NCBI GenBank assembly: GCA_023425025.1
Contig: JAFADG010000010.1
Coordinates: forward strand, 1 to 42,787
DNA: 42,787 nucleotides
Source: Bacillota bacterium
GTDB lineage: Bacteria > Bacillota > Clostridia > Christensenellales > Aristaeellaceae
Direction: 5' to 3'
Below the pieces are notes generated by a model, which was given only the letters and a program-made list of their open reading frames with translations, had not been told where the DNA came from and made no database searches. Every line of letters begins with the position of its first letter. Position 1 is the first letter of the stretch. A program made the translations under genes and the position numbers. Shown here one piece after another: positions 24,801 through 32,815 of this stretch.

Positions 24801-27800
24801 GCCATGATCGGTTCCGCTGCCGAAGAACACCTTGATATAGTTGCGTACCGTATCAATGCCATTCGCGTTTGTCGCGAATTCCTTGCCAAAGCCCCGGGTC
24901 CAGCCCCCCGCCACATATACGTCGCCCGTGCTGCCATAGGCCCGCAGCTTCTGCCAGAAGCCCACGGAACGGTTATGCCTGCCCGTCAGCCGGACCGAGC
25001 GCCCTGTGAGAAAGGCGGGCTGATCGTCCGGCCGATGGGGCTGGTACCAGTTATTGCTGCTTGTGTCGCTTTTTTCCCAGCATTCGGGCAGCGCATCCGC
25101 TCCCCCCAGGGCAAAGTCGCTGTTTTGCAGCAGGTTGTACCGGTTGAGGACCAGCCCTTTTTCCAGCTGCATGCAGTCAAACCAGGCTGTGCCGGCATAG
25201 GTATTGCACACAAGGTAGCAGGTCACCGTGCCGGAGGCGGCGTAAGGCAAGGTAAAGGACAGGCTGATGCGTGTAAAATCCGCCAGATTGTAGTAGGGTT
25301 CGCTGTCGAAGGTCTTTGTCACGCCGCCTTCCGTATATTGCGCCCGTAAATAAGCCCGCACATCCCCCGCGGTCTTGACGTAGGCGGAGAAGGTGTACCC
25401 GCTCCCGGGCGTCAGCGCAACGGTCTGCCCGCAGTACGCCTCATTGCCCGCGGCAACGGTAATTTTCCTGGATACAAGCCCGATATAAAACACTGTCTGA
25501 TCCCGCAGGAAATCGCCCGTGCCCCCGGTGGTCCAGTAAACGGTGCCATCCTCAATGCTGGGGTTCATCAGCAGGTTGGTAACCACCCTTTGCATGCGGG
25601 AGACGGCGTCCGGATGGTTGGGCAGCCCGCCCTGGGAAAAAGCGGTAAAGGATGCCTGGCCCAGCTCGTCGTGAACGCTTACCAGGTTGCCATAATCATT
25701 GAAGTGGTAGGTCAGCGCTTTTCCGCCGGCATACGTCAAATTGCGGGATACGGTCAGGCGGCTGCCATACTCGTATCCGCGCCGCTCATCGGTCAATGCG
25801 CCGTTTGTCAGCCGCATTTCCACCACCCTGTAGGGCAGCCCGGCGCCGGGTGCCGCCTCCGCGTTGGAATAGGTATAGGCGATCACCCTGCCGTCCGCGT
25901 TGGCGGCCGTCAGCAGCAGGTGGTTTGCGTTGTACGTATAGCCGGATGCAACCTCGTCCTCGTGGGTGATGGTTGTCAAATTGCCGCCCGCGTCATACAT
26001 AAAGCGGACGCAATTGCCGGCGCTCTGCCCCGGCGCCTGTATAGATGCGCAGCGCCCGTTTTCGTTGTACGCAAAGGCGGTCGTGCGCCCCGCGCCGTCC
26101 TGCACGCCAAGAATCCTCAAGCCGTCGGCAGATACCAGGACCGTGCTGCCCTGGGCGTTTGAAATTTGCCTGACCATTTGGGTGGCTTGCGCATAGTTCT
26201 GATTGGTGCGGTCCACCGCAGGCAATCCAAAGACGGTGCGGTTATCACCCTTGTCGGTGATGGTGGCCGTACCGGCGCCCGTATCGATGGTCAGCTTCAG
26301 CGACAGGCCGTCCATGTCCTTATAGGTTCCCGATCCGTCGTCTTTCAAATGATGCAGCGTTCCGTCGCCGTCGGTATACACATAATAGGTGGTATTCGCT
26401 CCCGCCTGGTCGGGAATCGTCTCCCGGTGCAGCGTCAGGTGCATGGACGTGCGCCAGCCATGACCCATATGCCAGTAATCCTCCTGCGCGTCGCAGGAGT
26501 TGTACACATGGCCGATAGATACGGGCATCAGGCTCCCGCTTGTCGCCGTATCGCCGTGGGTAAAAATCAGGTTGCCATTGTACAGGCTTACGTGACTTGT
26601 GCCTGCCCGGCCCAGGCCGCGCTCATCGTATGTCAGGTAGCCTTCCAGGCCTGCCAGGCTGTTGTAGTTCACCACCAGATAGGGTGGGCGGGTTCCCTGC
26701 ATGGAGTGGAAGCGGACGGGTCCGGACCCCTCTGGCTGCGGCGTCAGGACAACGCCGTTGTTTTCCCCCAAATACCACTTGCGCACGAGGCTGGTCACAT
26801 CAAAGGGATAATAGTAAGTCATGGGCGCCGAAGATAGGGTGGTAATGTAATCCTGATACAAACTATTGTTTGTTGGCCGGTTGGCGTAGGTAAGGCCGGT
26901 GGTCGTGTAGGGGGCAGTCACTTCGCTTAAAAAAACCGCGGTGTCTTCCGACGGTTTTGAATACAGCGATAAGCAAAGATAGGCTTTTGTAATATAGTTG
27001 GCTGCCTCAATCGGCGGGAGGCTGGTCACCTTCAGGTAAGCATGGCGGATGTTTGAGGAGCCCTGGTCCTCTACCAGCAGATACGCGGAATCGCTATACG
27101 TGTTGTTTACCGCGCCGCTGCTGACGTACGTATCTTCAATGGATGCGGATTGGTTCTGGGTATATATGGCCGGGTCCAGCGCGACAGGGAACGCGGCGTT
27201 TTCCGCAAACGCGGCATCCGGCACGCAGCGCATGCGCCACAAGCCCGATTCCGCCTCTTGCGCAAGCGATACCTTCACTTCGCCCTTCTCCCCTGCCGCG
27301 TCCATCAAAAAAGGCACAGGTATGGAAAAAAGCCTTTGATCCTCCGCACCGGAAACGAAGATCATGCCCTTATCCTGATCAAGCGCCATCTGCGCGCCGT
27401 ATGCGTCGAAGCAAAATATGACCTCCCGCACAGACGCGGGTGTGCGAAAGAGAACGGCATCCTTCACGCCGCCGGAAACCGCGCTGCACACCATGTCCGC
27501 ATCCGGGAAGATATTGGCGTAGCGAATGGTCCCCTCCAGCCTGTCCAGCGCCTGCGCCCGCAAAAGGCCGGCTTTGCCGCCGGCCTTATTTGCACGCATG
27601 CCGCCCTCCGCCGCCGGAAATACATTGGCCGCGCCCCAAACGCCATAGGCGATGCTGTTGCCGGCAGCGTCCTGAAGGTAGATAAAGGGCTCCTGGCCGG
27701 ATGCCATGCAGCGCACCTGCATTTCCCCGGCCCGGTTGCGCAGGCACTTCCTGCCCTTATACCGGCCGGCAGTAAAGGTATTGTCAATCTCCTCCCATTC

Positions 27801-28004
27801 CCCTGTTCTGGCATTGCGAAAGTGGATGGGTTTTGCGTAGGTCACCGCCTGGCAGCCGCTGCCCTCCAGGGAAAAGACCTTCGTAAAGCGCCCGCGCCTT
27901 TCCTGCACTTCCCTGGCGGGCATGTCATCCAGCGCCTGTGCCGTCAGCGCGGGAATGGCTTTACAGGTATTGTCCGGTTCCGATCGTCTGATTGCCTGTG
28001 TCAT
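21825..28004 (-). CDS. RHS-repeat polymorphic toxin
   Basis: 2059 residues from ATG 28004, with GAAGGAGAGAAACAC upstream. Visible order: N-terminal region (EREV-like MPAREVQERRGRFTKVF); a DNRLRE-type beta domain (~residues 285-460); two CBM_4_9-like carbohydrate-binding modules opening NLLMNPSIEDG (~808) and NLLQNSDF (~955); YD/RHS repeats (~1120-1720, many YDxxGR/Y-type units); and the core-end hallmark TGLYYLRSRYYNPVWGRFLN ... NIFAYCANN ... YADPSGQ (~1831-1880). A unique 180-residue C-terminal tip follows (VIYHTGSATYTSL, VYPTNGTLAEW), which I cannot assign to a toxin family. No Sec signal or membrane segment is seen at the N-terminus, so the export route is unclear. The RHS barrel normally encloses the tip. 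It has its own promoter cassette, like the terminase operon, and a coupled immunity gene. Confidence 0.9.
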   Translation of the reverse strand: MTQAIRRSEPDNTCKAIPALTAQALDDMPAREVQERRGRFTKVFSLEGSGCQAVTYAKPIHFRNARTGEWEEIDNTFTAGRYKGRKCLRNRAGEMQVRCMASGQEPFIYLQDAAGNSIAYGVWGAANVFPAAEGGMRANKAGGKAGLLRAQALDRLEGTIRYANIFPDADMVCSAVSGGVKDAVLFRTPASVREVIFCFDAYGAQMALDQDKGMIFVSGAEDQRLFSIPVPFLMDAAGEKGEVKVSLAQEAESGLWRMRCVPDAAFAENAAFPVALDPAIYTQNQSASIEDTYVSSGAVNNTYSDSAYLLVEDQGSSNIRHAYLKVTSLPPIEAANYITKAYLCLSLYSKPSEDTAVFLSEVTAPYTTTGLTYANRPTNNSLYQDYITTLSSAPMTYYYPFDVTSLVRKWYLGENNGVVLTPQPEGSGPVRFHSMQGTRPPYLVVNYNSLAGLEGYLTYDERGLGRAGTSHVSLYNGNLIFTHGDTATSGSLMPVSIGHVYNSCDAQEDYWHMGHGWRTSMHLTLHRETIPDQAGANTTYYVYTDGDGTLHHLKDDGSGTYKDMDGLSLKLTIDTGAGTATITDKGDNRTVFGLPAVDRTNQNYAQATQMVRQISNAQGSTVLVSADGLRILGVQDGAGRTTAFAYNENGRCASIQAPGQSAGNCVRFMYDAGGNLTTITHEDEVASGYTYNANHLLLTAANADGRVIAYTYSNAEAAPGAGLPYRVVEMRLTNGALTDERRGYEYGSRLTVSRNLTYAGGKALTYHFNDYGNLVSVHDELGQASFTAFSQGGLPNHPDAVSRMQRVVTNLLMNPSIEDGTVYWTTGGTGDFLRDQTVFYIGLVSRKITVAAGNEAYCGQTVALTPGSGYTFSAYVKTAGDVRAYLRAQYTEGGVTKTFDSEPYYNLADFTRISLSFTLPYAASGTVTCYLVCNTYAGTAWFDCMQLEKGLVLNRYNLLQNSDFALGGADALPECWEKSDTSSNNWYQPHRPDDQPAFLTGRSVRLTGRHNRSVGFWQKLRAYGSTGDVYVAGGWTRGFGKEFATNANGIDTVRNYIKVFFGSGTDHGSPGGTIHFNQEEGSWQFACGAVKAPRDYTYIWFEIHFYQQMNYADFTNLFLYKEEFGSSYTYDAAGNITDVKTLSGTQGNAEYDAFNNLTSYVQPGRPKTVKTVLDYGATEDDKKKHLLKQSTDPMGVIQAFAYDVKGNPTLSKTQNSGGASFIQGTTAYTENPNYVLSQTDARGKTVTSDTDWDKGTLKSVTDPNGQTVSYTYDALKRITETTAIADGTTYKNQYSYNQDRLAEVRHNTTGNDCDVRYSFTYDAFGKPVNTFVGYQILSSNAYDAVRGTLGSVTYGNGGSVAYIRDDFDRVTGIRYDGEGTDRYSYSYNAEGGVGHVSDQHLNRTHAMEYDAAGRLMRVTTRGEGGHVHTGELAYDTYNNLSAFKEKAGSGSTPYTTTYAYDNGSRPTTVQFGDAGNKVGYGYDALGRLSTRTLTVGGLHYTTTYGFEAGGHGAGSTTALVSSITQPGQNFTYTYDNVGNIASVNLHRDPGIPLQYQTYMVYDGQGSQVFGDAALTQPVFGQVAGTAHEEWKITYQYDKLGQLVRVNDPYDKSAGAGATTWVYSYDRGGNITGKAMYFYTTGALGTPLHTFTYTYDATWKDKLISYKIDAIPYGITYDLIGNPLADGTWTYQWQAGRQLMSMVKSGAAVTFAYNPDGLRIRKTANGTVTDYTLHGKQVVHMTKGGENLHFFYDAQGRPAVVEWNGVKFGYVHNLQGDIVALIDGGGNAVVEYTYDAWGKPLTKIGTLAATLGMLNPFRYRGYVFDEETGLYYLRSRYYNPVWGRFLNADTLLGKRGGLLSHNIFAYCANNVVRYADPSGQNFDNEFGGASGFGGAVLPRPQGLWGSAGEGGFSRGGDGLIGLGSIGVALFKLIQELHKAKSIPHTGTGPQDDLTVIYHTGSATYTSLTPKPGQTDGVSFTLIPPPAGVKYVWTTMEWINDTGVLRAYNDHGKHVCVYPTNGTLAEWAATRANADEKPHEYTVLLSKLVIDPFGRKTNYAK

Positions 28005-28113
28005 GTGTTTCTCTCCTTCATTTCTCCGTTTGACTGGGTGTTCCGATCCATTCCCCGCGGGATTCCCCCAATATTGCAGACTGCGGCAATGGTACAGGTT
28101 ACAAAGAGCGTAT

Positions 28114-28181
28114 AAAAAAAGACCGCCCATCGGGCAGCCTTTCAGGCTATCATCTTATCATGTGCAAAACCGGAAAAACAA
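28114..28181 (-). promoter_or_regulatory. Shared promoter-hairpin cassette, copy 2 (RHS gene)
   Basis: On the minus strand: -35 TTGTTT (28181-28176), 18-bp spacer with TTCCGGTTTTGC, TG-extended -10 TAAGAT (28157-28152). A hairpin at 28140-28120, identical to copy 1, is followed by seven T. The RHS start codon is ~145 bases downstream. Confidence 0.7.
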
Positions 28182-28229
28182 GGAAAACTGAAAACCTGTT
28201 TTGGCCATAAAGAATGAATGAAGAAGGGT

Positions 28230-28937
28230 TTAACACAATATTCCAACCAGTTCTGTTACATCCTGTATCCGGTAATCCTCCCGATACGGACCCATCTCAC
28301 TCACTTGACCCCAATCCCCGGCAATCCATGCGCAGTCCATCCCCGCCTTCTTTGAACATACAACATCCAGGGGATGATCGCCCACATACAGGCACCTCTC
28401 CGGCGGAAGTTCAAGCTCCTTCAGGGCGATCTCCATAATGCGGACATCAGGCTTTTCTACGCCGACCGCTTCAGAAATAACCACCGGCGCAAAGTATTCA
28501 TACAATCCCAGTTCTCTCAGCCGGTCCGCAAGCCACACATGATGATTGGAAACAATGGCCAAACGGTATTTTTCCTTTAAAACATCCAATGTTTCAAATA
28601 CGCCTGAAATGACGTGCATTTCCTGTTTGACCTTGGGCATACGCGCCATCCTTTGCAGATAGTCCGCTTCCATCTCCCTTGGAAAATCGACGCAGGACAA
28701 TGCCGCCCGGTCCTTGATCATGGCGGTTTCTTCAGGCGCCAAACAAGGAGCGCCCTTTTGTTCTTTCAGGGTTTGCTCGCCAATGGCCCAATTTACGGCC
28801 TTGTTCATCTCTCTGGCGGCTTTTTCCGTCACTTCCATGCCCAGCGAGCGTATTTTATCTCCATACATCTTCGCCCAATTGGGATGATATTCAACCAATG
28901 TATTGCTCACATCAAAAATAACCGCTGTATACTTCAT
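28230..28937 (-). CDS. HAD-superfamily hydrolase
   Basis: 235 residues from ATG 28937. HAD motif I is AVIFDVSNTLVEY (nucleophile D9), motif II AIVSNHH, motif III lysine in VGVEKPDVRIM, and motif IV CLYVGDHPLDVVCSKKAG. A helical cap lies between motifs I and II. The residue two after the nucleophile is serine rather than the aspartate typical of HAD phosphatases, so the substrate class (phosphatase or dehalogenase-like) is open. It is a stand-alone metabolic gene with no obvious phage role. Confidence 0.8.
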   Translation of the reverse strand: MKYTAVIFDVSNTLVEYHPNWAKMYGDKIRSLGMEVTEKAAREMNKAVNWAIGEQTLKEQKGAPCLAPEETAMIKDRAALSCVDFPREMEADYLQRMARMPKVKQEMHVISGVFETLDVLKEKYRLAIVSNHHVWLADRLRELGLYEYFAPVVISEAVGVEKPDVRIMEIALKELELPPERCLYVGDHPLDVVCSKKAGMDCAWIAGDWGQVSEMGPYREDYRIQDVTELVGILC

Positions 28938-29225
28938 GGTGCCCCCTGTTTTTTCTTTCGTTTTCGGATGGATCGGTTTTTCCCGCGCTCCCTCCAGCAT
29001 AGGGGTACACCCCTCTCTTGTCAAGGGGATGAACCATGTTCTCCTTCTGCCGGCCGGCACAAAGGCCTGCCCCCTGTGTTCAGTTGTGACAAGGGCTTAT
29101 TATTCCAATCCATTTCTGGCTTTTTTCTAATCCTGCATTAAGCCGTTTCACAAGAACCTTTGCCCATTGCGTGGTATCCTTGTCATGTTCAAAGCAATCA
29201 ACTTTTTCAAGGAGGATCCACCGCC

Positions 29226-29633
29226 ATGACTGACGATATGCTGCAAAAAGCCGTTACCCTGCGCGAAAGAGCCGATATTACCTATGAGGAAGCGGCGCAA
29301 TTGCTGGAAAAAAACGGCGGCGACGTTGTCGCATGCCTGGTCGAGCTGGAAAAACAAGGACGAGTATATGGAGGGGAGCACGCCAAAATGCAGCACAACA
29401 ATTACAGTACACAGGAAACCAAGGAAAAAGTCACTTCCTTCTTTAAGGAAGCATGCAGAACCCGCATCGTTATCGAAAAACGCAAAGAGAATGGCGATAG
29501 GGAAACAATCGCCAATCTCAGCGCTCCGGTAGCGGCCGGCATCACCATTGTAGCCCCCTACCTTTCTCTTGCCGCGGGCGTCATCGCCCTGGCCACCGGA
29601 CATCAGGTAAAGGTAAAGAAGGAAAACGGCTGA
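29226..29633 (+). CDS. DUF4342-type protein with UBA-like N-terminus
   Basis: 135 residues from ATG 29226 with CAAGGAGGATCC upstream. Residues ~5-45 (MLQKAVTLRERADITYEEA ... NGGDVVACLVELEK) resemble a UBA/TS-N-type three-helix domain. Residues ~60-135 match the DUF4342 pattern, with a basic segment and two hydrophobic stretches (PVAAGITIVAPYLSLAAGVI). It is one of only two plus-strand genes in the window. It is probably a small host protein that associates with membrane or protein partners; function is unknown. Confidence 0.75.
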   Translation: MTDDMLQKAVTLRERADITYEEAAQLLEKNGGDVVACLVELEKQGRVYGGEHAKMQHNNYSTQETKEKVTSFFKEACRTRIVIEKRKENGDRETIANLSAPVAAGITIVAPYLSLAAGVIALATGHQVKVKKENG

Positions 29634-29671
29634 TTGAAGCAGGAATAGGGCCGCAGATTTGCGGCAAACAC

Positions 29672-29706
29672 AAAGAATCCGCCACTTTGGGGTGACGGAT
29701 TCTTTT
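29672..29706. terminator. Bidirectional terminator
   Basis: AAGAATCCGCCAC pairs with GTGACGGATTCTT, followed by TTTTTATT on the plus strand and by TTTGTGTTTG on the minus strand. It lies between the convergent DUF4342 gene and the ABC-transporter operon and can serve both. Confidence 0.85.
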
Positions 29707-29757
29707 TATTGCGCAACGAAAACGCCAGAAGCGGCGTTGTCTCTTTTTCAAACCCCA

Positions 29758-30507
29758 TCACAACACCCTGCTCAAAAACTCCCTCGTCCTCACCTGCTTG
29801 GGATTACTAAAAATCTCCTCCGGCGAGCTGTCTTCCACAATCATGCCGTCATCCATGAAAATGACACGGCTGCATACATCCCGGGCAAAGCTCATTTCGT
29901 GGGTCACCACCAGCATGGTCAGGCCCGTTTGCGCCAAATTGCGGATTACGGTGAGCACCTCGCCCACCATTTCCGGGTCCAGGGCGCTGGTAGGTTCGTC
30001 AAAGAGCAGCACTTCGGGGTCCATGGCAAGGGCCCGGGCAATGGCCACCCGCTGCTTCTGCCCGCCGGATAATTGGGCGGGGCGGGCGTCCTGGTAAGGG
30101 AGCATACCCACCTTTTCCAGGTACAACAGCGCGTTTTCCCTGGCCTTTTGCCGGCCGCGCCCCAGCACATGGGTTTGCCCTGTCATGCAGTTTTCCAGTG
30201 CGGTCATGTTGTTGAACAGGTTGAAGGATTGAAACACCATCCCCACCTTGGCATGAAACATGGCCCGGGTCCACCCGGTTTCCGCGTTTTTGCCGTGGAA
30301 GCGGATCGTGCCGGCCGTCGGCTGCTCCAGGTAGTTGATGCAGCGCAAAAGCGTGCTTTTCCCGGAACCGGATGCGCCGATGATGCAGGTAACATCCCCC
30401 TGCGCAACAGAGAAGGATATGTCCCTTAGCACCTCATTGTTTCCATAGCGCTTGTTCAGGTGCGCTATTTCCAACACAGGGCCCTCGGCCTTTTGCTTAT
30501 TTTCCAT
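29758..30507 (-). CDS. Polar amino-acid ABC transporter ATPase
   Basis: 249 residues from ATG 30507, with GGAGGCGGGAAGC upstream. It has Walker A GASGSGKST (residues ~44-52), Q-loop GMVFQSFNLF, ABC signature LSGGQKQRVAIARAL, Walker B LLFDEPTSALD and the switch histidine in VVTHEM. It belongs to the GlnQ/HisP-like branch. It powers uptake through the permease encoded just upstream, whose stop overlaps this start by 11 bases. The operon is preceded by a lysine riboswitch, so lysine is the likely substrate. Confidence 0.95.
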   Translation of the reverse strand: MENKQKAEGPVLEIAHLNKRYGNNEVLRDISFSVAQGDVTCIIGASGSGKSTLLRCINYLEQPTAGTIRFHGKNAETGWTRAMFHAKVGMVFQSFNLFNNMTALENCMTGQTHVLGRGRQKARENALLYLEKVGMLPYQDARPAQLSGGQKQRVAIARALAMDPEVLLFDEPTSALDPEMVGEVLTVIRNLAQTGLTMLVVTHEMSFARDVCSRVIFMDDGMIVEDSSPEEIFSNPKQVRTREFLSRVL

Positions 30508-31291
30508 GCTTCCCGCCTCCCTTGGGCAGCGTGATCGCGGCGCGGCTGCTTGTTTGGGAGCCGTGGATGGTGTAGCTGCTTTTGCCATCCATCTTTTTCT
30601 CAATAAAGCGCAAAATGCGCGTTACGGTAAAGGTGAGAATAAAGTAAATGACAGCCGTGATGAAGAACACCTCAAAGTAGCGCATATAGCTGCCCGCGGC
30701 GGACTTGCTCATGAAGTACAGCTCGGTCACGGAGATCACGTTCAGCACGCTGGAATCCTTGATGTTCACCACGAATTCATTGCCGATGGAGGGCATGATG
30801 TTGCGGACCGCCTGGGGCAGCACCACATAGATCATGCTCTGGAAATGCGTCATGCCGATGGCGTATGCCGCTTCCTTTTGCCCTTTGTCCACGCTGATGA
30901 TGCCACCGCGTATGATTTCCGCCATATAGGCGCCGGTGTTGATGGAAACGATAAAGATGGCGGCTGTGAGCACATCCATGCGGATGTGCAGAAATTGCAG
31001 CGCGCCATAGAAAATAACCATGGCCTGCACAATCATCGGCGTGCCACGGAAAACTTCAATGTAAATGCCCAGCAAAAAGGACAGGCCCATTACGGGAGCC
31101 TTCTTATACCAGGCATCCTTGGGTTTTACGGGTATGGTACGCAAAATGGCTACCAAAAGACCAATCACAAAGCCAATAATGGTTCCGCTGAGCGCGACCA
31201 ACAGCGTATTTTTGGTTCCTGCCCAGAACAGGGGGCCGTATTTTTGCAAAATAAACAGCACCCAGTCAAAGAAATTATCGGTAGCGGGCAT
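30497..31291 (-). CDS. Polar amino-acid ABC transporter permease
   Basis: 264 residues from ATG 31291 (AAGGAG eight bases upstream). The N-terminus is followed by a HisM/GlnP-type permease with about five membrane segments, for example NTLLVALSGTIIGFVIGLLV and IYFILTFTVTRILRFIEKK. The EAA loop is present (GQKEAAYAIGMTHFQSMIYV, then LPQAVRNIMPSIGNEFV). It forms the inner-membrane channel of the importer, encoded between the binding protein and the ATPase in one operon. Confidence 0.95.
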   Translation of the reverse strand: MPATDNFFDWVLFILQKYGPLFWAGTKNTLLVALSGTIIGFVIGLLVAILRTIPVKPKDAWYKKAPVMGLSFLLGIYIEVFRGTPMIVQAMVIFYGALQFLHIRMDVLTAAIFIVSINTGAYMAEIIRGGIISVDKGQKEAAYAIGMTHFQSMIYVVLPQAVRNIMPSIGNEFVVNIKDSSVLNVISVTELYFMSKSAAGSYMRYFEVFFITAVIYFILTFTVTRILRFIEKKMDGKSSYTIHGSQTSSRAAITLPKGGGKHGK

Positions 31292-31396
31292 CAGGTTCAC
31301 TCCTTGTGAGCTTTAGGAAAACGGCAAACAGGCGGAAAGGGAACGGCAGCAGGCGATTGGCCAAACTGTCCGTTCCCTGTGCTCAGCCGTAAAGGA

Positions 31397-32206
31397 TTAT
31401 TCCTGCGCGAGGGGCTGGCGCATGGTGGCATCCAGCATCATTTGCAGGCGGGCGGCATCGTCCAGGCCGGCCAAAATCTTGTTGATTTCGGCGGTCAGAG
31501 CGCTGCCCTTCTTAAGTCCCACCGCGATGGCCACATCATCCGGAGAGGTTACAAAGCCATTGCCCTCTTCAAAGAGGATGTAGGTAAGGTCGGGGTTGGC
31601 CATCACATCCGCTTCCGCGCCGGGGCGCTCCGCAATATAGCCATCCACAAAGCCGCTGCGCAACGCCACGGTCATGACGGGGAAGTTTTCCATGGCGGTG
31701 GCCTTCTGGACACCCGGAATCTGGTCGATGACCGTGTAGTGGAAGGTGCCCAGCTGCCCGGTGATGTTGGCGCCCGCCAAATCCGCAAGCGCCTTTGCGC
31801 CGGCAAACTTGCTGTCCTTTTTGACCACCACCACCAGTTCGCTGATATAGTAGAGTTCGGAAAAGTCCAGCTTGGTCTTGCGCTCCGCCGTGGGGCTCAT
31901 GCCGGCGATAATAGCGTCAAACATGCCGCTGTCCACGCCCATGGGCAGGCCGTCCCAATCGGTCTTCACAATGACCAGCTCCTTGCCAAGACCTTCCGCA
32001 ATCATCTTGGCGATCTGCACATCGTAGCCGTCCGCATAGCCTACGCCGCCTTCGATGGGCGCGGTAAATGCTGTCGCTTCGGCCTGGGTCCAGTTGAAGG
32101 GAGCATAGTTGCATTCCATGCCGACGCGCAAGGTGCCCTCTGCCACGGCAGAGCCCAGGGTGAGGAGCATCATTAGGGCAAGAAACAAGGAAACTGTTTT
32201 TTTCAT
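31397..32206 (-). CDS. Amino-acid ABC transporter substrate-binding protein
   Basis: 269 residues from ATG 32206, with GGGAGGAATTGACT upstream. A Sec signal (KKTVSLFLALMMLLTLGSAVA) is followed by EGTLRVGMECNYAPFNW, the standard start of family-3 solute-binding proteins. The ligand loop region includes ADGYDVQIAKMIAEGLG and TAERKTKLDFSELYY, and the hinge FHYTVIDQIPG. There is no lipobox cysteine: the cleavage region is SAVA|EG. The lysine riboswitch in the 5' leader makes lysine the likely ligand. It is separated by ~100 bp from the permease gene. Confidence 0.9.
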   Translation of the reverse strand: MKKTVSLFLALMMLLTLGSAVAEGTLRVGMECNYAPFNWTQAEATAFTAPIEGGVGYADGYDVQIAKMIAEGLGKELVIVKTDWDGLPMGVDSGMFDAIIAGMSPTAERKTKLDFSELYYISELVVVVKKDSKFAGAKALADLAGANITGQLGTFHYTVIDQIPGVQKATAMENFPVMTVALRSGFVDGYIAERPGAEADVMANPDLTYILFEEGNGFVTSPDDVAIAVGLKKGSALTAEINKILAGLDDAARLQMMLDATMRQPLAQE

Positions 32207-32234
32207 AGTCAATTCCTCCCTGTCCATAGTACAG

Positions 32235-32272
32235 AAAAAAGCAGCGGCTGCGGCAAGGCGCAATCGCTGCTT
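32235..32272 (-). terminator. Riboswitch expression-platform terminator
   Basis: On the minus strand AAGCAGCG pairs with CGCTGCTT across an ~18-base loop, ending in a T6 run, 29 bases before the binding-protein start codon. With lysine bound to the upstream aptamer, this terminator would be expected to form. Confidence 0.8.
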
Positions 32273-32289
32273 CCATCTTACGATAAAAG

Positions 32290-32466
32290 CGGTCGAATAG
32301 CGCTCCACGGAAAACCGTGACAGACGGCGGAATATTCTTCCGTCGTCCAACGAAAGGACTTCAACGGGCCCTTTCATTTCGGCGGCAATCCCTTTCTTCC
32401 TGCCGTCAGCGCCTGTTGATGGCTCTGGCAGGGATACTCTTGATTGACCGCTCCTCTATTCTATCG
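32290..32466 (-). promoter_or_regulatory. Lysine riboswitch (L-box)
   Basis: The minus-strand leader contains ATAGAGGAGCG, TCAAGAGTATCCC, AGGGATTGCCGCCGAA and GGAGCGCTATTCG in that order. These match the conserved blocks of the lysine aptamer: the AGAGGnGCG and AAGAGTATnCC loop-E/turn region, the AGGGnnnGCCGAA block, and the closing GGAGnGCTATC-like strand. P1 can form from GAATAG and CTATTC. A promoter lies upstream (32502-32529) and an intrinsic terminator follows (32235-32272). Confidence 0.85.
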
Positions 32467-32501
32467 GAGCCATGGATTCCCATCGCCCGATTTCAATTCT
32501 T

Positions 32502-32529
32502 ATTGTACAAGGTTTATAGCCAGTGTCAA
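32502..32529 (-). promoter_or_regulatory. Sigma-A-type promoter of amino-acid transporter operon
   Basis: -35 TTGACA (32529-32524), 16-bp spacer, -10 TACAAT (32507-32502), giving a ~290-base leader that carries the lysine riboswitch. Confidence 0.8.
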
Positions 32530-32815
32530 GGGAAAAAAGCAAAAGAATTTTGGGAGTTTCTTCTAGTGATGAAAGTATACATCAGCGCATTGGTATCGCC
32601 ACCCAAGCTCTTTATAGTCGCAAGGGGCTTGCTTGCGTTACGTTTCAAGCTTGACTATCGGTTTGCCCGGGAAAAGGCCGGACAGGCTCCGTATTTTGAT
32701 GGAAGAATCCGTTTCCATTTTACGTTAATTCTGCAACAGTATATCGATCATGCGTTCTGCTGGACATTCCAGCTTGCGGCAGCACCCCATTAGGAACACA
32801 GAAAGGAAGATTTCC

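Noticed and set aside
24291..25349. 352-codon plus-strand open frame opposite the RHS gene
   Set aside because: Antisense of the RHS coding region; no start signal or protein-like features. The same applies to the other long plus-strand frames at 22.7-28.1 kb.
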